Shown here: piece by piece, positions 59,601 to 64,000 of the stretch
Layout: every line of letters begins with the position of its first letter
Position numbering within the stretch: the stretch's first letter is position 1
Origin: Simmondsia chinensis
Taxonomy: Eukaryota > Streptophyta > Magnoliopsida > Caryophyllales > Simmondsiaceae
NCBI GenBank assembly: GCA_018398585.1
Contig: JAGTTD010000006.1
Location: 4,042,501 to 4,106,500, forward strand
DNA length: 64,000 nt
Direction: 5' to 3'
The notes under the pieces: model-generated
The model's database searches: none
Told to the model about the DNA's origin: nothing
The model's input: only the letters and a program-made list of their open reading frames with translations
Translations under genes and position numbers: made by a program

Positions 59601-60352
59601 TTAAGGGGTAGAATGGTCATAAAAAAGTTATATGAAGGCAAAGTAATAATTTTATAAAAGTAAGAGAATTTAACGAGTAATTTTATTTGTTAGAAAAATT
59701 TTCTGCTATTAAAGCAAAAATCAGAGGAATCTTTTATAATTTATCCTAAACTTTTAATAGCTCCACCATTAATTGACTTAAATGGCTGCATTTGTCTATT
59801 AAAAATTACGTCAATAAATTAAACTTTTACTAAATGACTAAATTTACACATATAAAACAACACTTCGACAGATAATGGCACCAACAGTGTAAATAACTGG
59901 ATTTTTTTTTAAACTCGACTGGACGACCGATCAAAGAATTCCACTATTGTAAGCGAACTCACATAACATATGCATAGAAGCAAACAACACACATACTTGA
60001 GCTCAACCGGATCATCAGGATAAACATTCCGGCGATTCTCCGGCGAAACCAGCATCAAATACTCACTCTTCTCCACCGATTGCTCCGGCTGCCGTCCGTA
60101 ACCGGCTGCCGGAACACCGGCGCCGGGCGGAGGGCTCAGCTTCAACTTCATCTTATCAGAATGAGACTCGAAGAACTTTTTAGAGAGAAGAAGAGCGCGA
60201 TCGATTAGGTCAAGCGGAATGCCGTGGTTTTCGATCATGAAGAAGCCGTACTCGGTGCAAGCTCGAGCGATCTTGTCAATGGCGGATGGTCTTGTAGAAT
60301 CGCCGGTGAGAAAGGGGAGGAGATCGATTGTAGGAATGGTGGAAACCGCCAT
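56678..60352 (-). CDS. 2-oxoglutarate/Fe(II)-dependent dioxygenase (2-ODD), 3 exons
   Basis: Soluble oxygenase of the plant DOXC class, which couples 2-oxoglutarate decarboxylation to oxidation of a small molecule. Minus-strand exons: 60352-59997, 57808-57487, 56947-56678; 948 nt, 315 aa, in frame with GT-AG splices. The N-terminal DIOX_N part is clear (IPTIDLLPF; EYGFFMIENHGIP). The jelly-roll core carries the full metal triad H182, D184 (QHEDGN) and H238 (SATHRV), plus the 2-oxoglutarate pair R248 and S250 (RSRYS). The C-terminus (KYRGFLYKDYLQLR) also fits the family. All catalytic residues are present, so the enzyme is probably active. The substrate cannot be read from sequence; flavonoid, hormone or alkaloid chemistry are all possible. 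Intron 1 (about 2.2 kb) is filled with foldback MITEs. A TATA-like motif lies at 60478-60488. Confidence 0.92.
57905..58215 (+). mobile_element. Foldback MITE in 2-ODD intron 1
   Basis: Related to the element at 10015 (TGACTAAATTTACGCCATGA; GAGTAAAGTATAAAG), with inverted arms around AAGTCCATGTACTAG. No target duplication called. Confidence 0.55.
59240..59755 (+). mobile_element. Second, partial copy of the MITE found at 45381
   Basis: Matches the interior and right end of 45520-46056 (GGGCAAAAATTAGAAAAGTT; ATATAATTAATTAAATTTTT region; AAGCAAAAATCAGAGGAATC). It lies inside another foldback element in intron 1 of the 2-ODD gene (parts at 59100-59235 and 59756-59870). Confidence 0.75.
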
Positions 60353-60477
60353 TGATTGAGTTAATTGTTGTTTGAATTGATTTTGTTCTGCCCTAATTTG
60401 ATTGATTTTGCCCTAATTGCGATTCACATGCACTGAGAATCTGACAATATTTTGTTAGAATTAGTAGTTTAGCCGAG

Positions 60478-60488
60478 TTATTTATATT
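60478..60488 (-). promoter_or_regulatory. Probable TATA box of the 2-ODD gene
   Basis: On the minus strand AATATAAATAA lies about 125 bp upstream of the start codon, a normal distance for a plant core promoter with a leader of about 95 bp. This is motif plus position only. Confidence 0.45.
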
Positions 60489-60944
60489 GTTGCTGGCTTA
60501 TGAATTTCAACTACTTTAAATTGATCTGATATTGTTAATTTTCAATTAAAATAAATACGAAATTATCAAAATATTCTTGATAAAACTTATTTTTTACCAA
60601 TAAATTATAAACAATTTCATAACTAAAAAATACTTCTACATTTTTTTTTTTGGCAAAAGGCTGTAGCAGCGCGTCAAACTCTTGATAATTTTATAAATTC
60701 AGATGTGGAGGGTATCGTTATTTGCACAATACATTACTTAATATACTTTAATTAAATTAAGTTAAACTTGGTGTTTTGATGCATTTATACCCCAAAATGC
60801 GGTGTTTTATTTGATAAAAAGTTAACGGTGTTAACATTAGGTGCGACATTGAAATTTTTTTGAAAAGTTCATGTGTTACTTTAAAAAATTTTAAAAATTA
60901 GGTAGTTTTTTAAAACCGCACCAAAATATAGATGATTTTCAGTT

Positions 60945-62102
60945 TAAAAAAACCTTTAAATTAATCTCTAATATTTTAAATTTGTTTAAAAATTCGTATT
61001 TTATGTTTTTAAATGGTTTTCAATATTTAGTTTTATAGTAAAATTGGTCTTTCATTTTTTTTTTATACCTAATTTTGATCAGTATATGAGGAACTAATTT
61101 TATTGTAAAATAAAATATTAAGGATTATGTTGAGCAAAAAAGGATGAAAAAACTAATTTTGAAAGAAAGCTTGATAGACCAATTTAAATAAATTTAAATA
61201 CATTGGAGACCAACGATGTCAACAACTCAAGTTTTAGCCTGAAAATGAAGTAATTAAAATCTGGTCTATCCTAATATAAATTAGGTTTAGAGATAGTTGA
61301 ATGTTATGTTGTCTAATTTGTAATACGTAGGTTTGCGATGAGTAGGTTCGAATGTTTGTACGAGAGCAGTCAAATTGAGTTTTAGTAACTTCGAGACAAA
61401 AGGAGATGGTGAGATCATAATCAATGCCCTTGATGGGAAGTTCAAGCCTTCGCGATAGATTCAGAAAATTATTTAGGATGTCTTAACGATGAATGGCACA
61501 ATAAGTATAATATCTAGCGATTGTTTTTTGAAAAGCAAATATGATTGTTAATTGGGTGGCGAAGTACGGCCAATGTCATCAATACAAATTTTATGGTCTA
61601 TTGATTTGTTACGCCTTGCTTGAATCTAGGCTCCATTGTGTATGTCGATGCGTTGGGTACAGCAATTCCTAGGAGGCTATATTAGCGTGTCCCTCTTAAC
61701 CATAGTTAAAAAAAATAAAAAATGAAACGCAATACATTTAGCTCTCATATGTTTTTCTCGTATTAAAAGACCTATCTCTGGCATGATAACGTCATTTTCT
61801 GTCGACAAAGCTGACGTGACAACTAGTTTTTTATTAATGCTATAGTAAAATGACAAAAATGACCTTTAGTAACCATATTTTTAAACAAATTAAGTAAAAA
61901 CAGATAGTCTCTAGGCAATACAACATCTGAAATTTCGTGTTTACAAAATAATTATAAAAGTATTAAAAGGTACTTTTATCATTTTATAGTAGTATTACTA
62001 AAAAAACAGTTGCCAAATTAACTCTTTCGACAGAAAATGATGTTATCACGTTGGAGAGGAGGCTTTTTTCTTAATACGACAAAAACATAGGGAGCTTTTT
62101 AA
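60945..62102. other. Upstream flank of the 2-ODD gene, mostly decayed repeats
   Basis: 60945-61250 is a foldback element related to that at 21476. From 61260 to 62102 I see no coding or clear repeat boundary. Confidence 0.45.
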
Positions 62103-62120
62103 TAATTCAAAGGTCAGGGT

Positions 62121-62731
62121 ACAACAAAACAACAACAACAGTCCCAGTGCCTTGCGGCTCCCGCTAAACGCAGGGTCTGGGGGGGGGGGGTGATGTACGC
62201 AGCCTTACCCCTTTCAGCTGGAAATGAGACTGTTTCCGGGGACCCCCAACCTGAAGTAGTTGAATGCCTGCAGATAAATCACAAATCAATCACCTTGCAT
62301 TCTGATAAAAAAGTCAAAGAAGGAGAGAATAAGGAGAAGGAGGAGCAAAAGAAGAAGAAGAATAAGGAGAAGCAGCAGAATGAACAATAAATAATAAATA
62401 ATAAATAATAAACAATAAACAGGGACTAAGCTAGCCTAAAAGTGCCCCACTAGAGGTCATGCCTGCCTAAGGATCTTGGACTACCAACCACTCCCTGCTC
62501 TACACTACTCTGCCATCTCCGTTACCCTAATGCTAGCCCTCCAACGAGCCCTATCTGAGGCCATCTCCTCTTTTAGGTTTAGGTGGGTTAGGTCTTGACG
62601 AATTGTCTCCAGCCAACTCTTCTTTGGTCTGCCTCTCCCTCTTCTGCTTGTCGCTGTCTTGAGCTGTTCGCACCCCCTGACTGGTGCTGAAGTTGGTCTT
62701 CTACTAACATGTCCAAACCATCTGAGACGGG
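62121..62731 (-). mobile_element. 5'-truncated RTE-type LINE with intact 3' end
   Basis: Flanked by a perfect 18-bp target duplication (TAATTCAAAGGTCAGGGT) at 62103-62120 and 62732-62749. On the minus strand it starts inside the C-terminal coding region typical of plant RTE elements ([43 protein letters not shown]) and runs open to a stop at 62507-62505. A 3' UTR with ATT-rich and pyrimidine repeats follows. Its last 130 bp or so (62254-62121) are the same tail that ends the SINEs in this window and finish in GTT repeats. Truncation plus long target duplication is the normal result of target-primed reverse transcription. Confidence 0.92.
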
Positions 62732-62936
62732 TAATTCAAAGGTCAGGGTCCTTTTTATTATTTCAAAAAATATCAAAATACTAAAATGTAAATAACAAAA
62801 AAAAAAAAAGTTATTTTTCCCTATTTTCTCCTTGAAATTCCTTTTCTTTCATTTTGTTTACAATAAATTTTCTTGATTTCAAATAAAGCCTTCTCGCTTT
62901 AATTGAACTAATTTATTGACACGTGTCTCCTACGGA

Positions 62937-63179
62937 ACCAAAGAGGGCACCAACACGCTGTCACCGGATCCCATTAGAACTCCGAAGTTAAGCGTGCTTG
63001 AGCGAGAGTAGTACCAGGATGGGTGACCTCCTGAGAAGTCCTCACCCTCAGGTTGGGGGCACTGGGAAACAGCCTCTTTTCAGGTTAACACCCTGAAGGG
63101 GGAAGGCTGCGTACATCCGCCCCCCAGACCCTGCATGGGCGGGAGCCCTTGAGGCACTGGGTAGGTTCCTTTCCTTTTT
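62937..63179 (+). mobile_element. 5S-headed SINE, full length (head type A)
   Basis: Perfect 11-bp target duplication TCTCCTACGGA at 62926-62936 and 63180-63190. Starts ACCAAAGAGGGCACCAACAC. About 62945-63045 is 5S-rRNA-like (ACCGGATCCCATTAGAACTC; GTTAAGCGTGCTTG; GGATGGGTGACCTCCTG). From 63048 it continues as the LINE tail (CAGGTTGGGGG ... GGCTGCGTACATCCG ... GGCACTGGGTAGG). The 5S internal promoter region lies inside the head, which would allow Pol III transcription; this is inferred. Confidence 0.9.
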
Positions 63180-63685
63180 TCTCCTACGGACATAGTTTAG
63201 TAGTGGAGAACGCCGGGGCTTTACCATGCCACCCAAGTTCGACCTTCATTACGGACAATTTTACTCGCCCATAAAAGGGATTTCCCCAGGTCTAACCAGT
63301 ATAAGAGAAGGGTTATGCTAACGGGTGCCGGTTGGCAACAGCTAGCATAACAAAATCGAATGGTAAGGGAAAAACAAGGAAAGAGAAATGATGAAATTAA
63401 AGAGGGATGAGGGCAAATTAAGAAAATATCAGGTTCGTTTTTATTAATTACTAAAATTATTCCATAAATTATTAAATTCCTTTTTTAATTTTTTTTATCA
63501 CTTAATTTTGTCGTGTTAACGGATGCTAATGTAACTCATAAAAGAAAACAAACTTATTTACACGTGGAAAGGAAAGGTTGGGGAGAAAATAGAGTAATAA
63601 ATGGAAGGACATAGTCATGTAGCAGGAGGAGATTTTCAACGGTGCTTGGCTGGTTTTGCCATAACTGCATAAGTTAAGAATAAAT

Positions 63686-63850
63686 GAATTTTTTTACCTA
63701 ATTGACATAGTTTTAAAAAAAAATATTAAAATATCATATTTTAAAAAATATTTACTAAAATGACATCATTTATTATACCCTGAATACAAATTTGAAAGTG
63801 TGATATTTTGGTAGTTTTTTTTAAAACTATGCTAATTAGGTAAAAAATTC
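63686..63850 (+). mobile_element. Small Mutator-like MITE (165 bp)
   Basis: Perfect 9-bp flanks AGAATAAAT at 63677-63685 and 63851-63859. Inverted ends GAATTTTTTTACCTAATTGA and, reversed, TAATTAGGTAAAAAATTC. Confidence 0.85.
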
Positions 63851-64000
63851 AGAATAAATCTATAAAATCATAATATTAATGTTAATTTTGATGAAATTGA
63901 AATTTAATATAAAGTTCAAATTCCATTATTTAGATAAATAAAGGAATTAGAGATTGAAATTATTAATTCCTTTATAATTCAAGTTATTTCAAGTTTTGGA

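Noticed and set aside
62945..63045. Functional 5S rRNA gene or 5S array
   Set aside because: The 5S-like parts are diverged, their 5' ends are altered and each runs directly into the LINE tail; copies are dispersed on both strands with target duplications.

Overview
The window is nuclear DNA of a flowering plant, almost certainly a eudicot. It has spliced genes with GT-AG introns, land-plant gene families and a very dense load of plant transposons. Four host genes are recognisable and can be spliced by eye into uninterrupted reading frames: an EB1 microtubule plus-end protein (+, 12294-16740, 278 aa), a POPEYE/bHLH47-like transcription factor (-, 24186-21826, 224 aa), an RHD3 dynamin-like ER-fusion GTPase (+, 39306-54465, 23 coding exons, 813 aa) and a 2-oxoglutarate/Fe(II) dioxygenase (-, 60352-56678, 315 aa). 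I see no pathway linking these neighbours.

Layout. 1-12000 is transposon debris: a Copia LTR and primer site, a TRIM, foldback MITEs, two opposed Copia fragments and two hAT-type MITEs. 12000-17000 is EB1. 17109-20136 is a nearly complete hAT transposon with a perfect 8-bp target duplication and a broken transposase. 21826-26480 is the bHLH gene with a probable non-coding first exon and a repeat-filled leader intron. 26500-39000 is a transposon field. 39306-54465 is RHD3, whose large introns hold nested MITEs, LINE ends and SINEs. 56678-60352 is the dioxygenase. The right end carries a truncated RTE LINE and a full-length SINE.

The most striking content is a repeat system rather than a gene. 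At least eight short elements (about 190-271 bp) start with a 5S-rRNA-like head and end in a tail of about 125 bp. The same tail ends a 5'-truncated RTE-type LINE at 62121-62731. Several copies have clear target-site duplications of 8-17 bp. This fits a 5S-headed SINE family mobilised by an RTE LINE that shares its 3' end. Many further insertions carry only the tail, some with visible LINE C-terminal coding sequence. No CRISPR, tRNA gene, functional rRNA gene or origin was seen. Exon boundaries come from splice signals, reading frame and family knowledge, not from transcripts.
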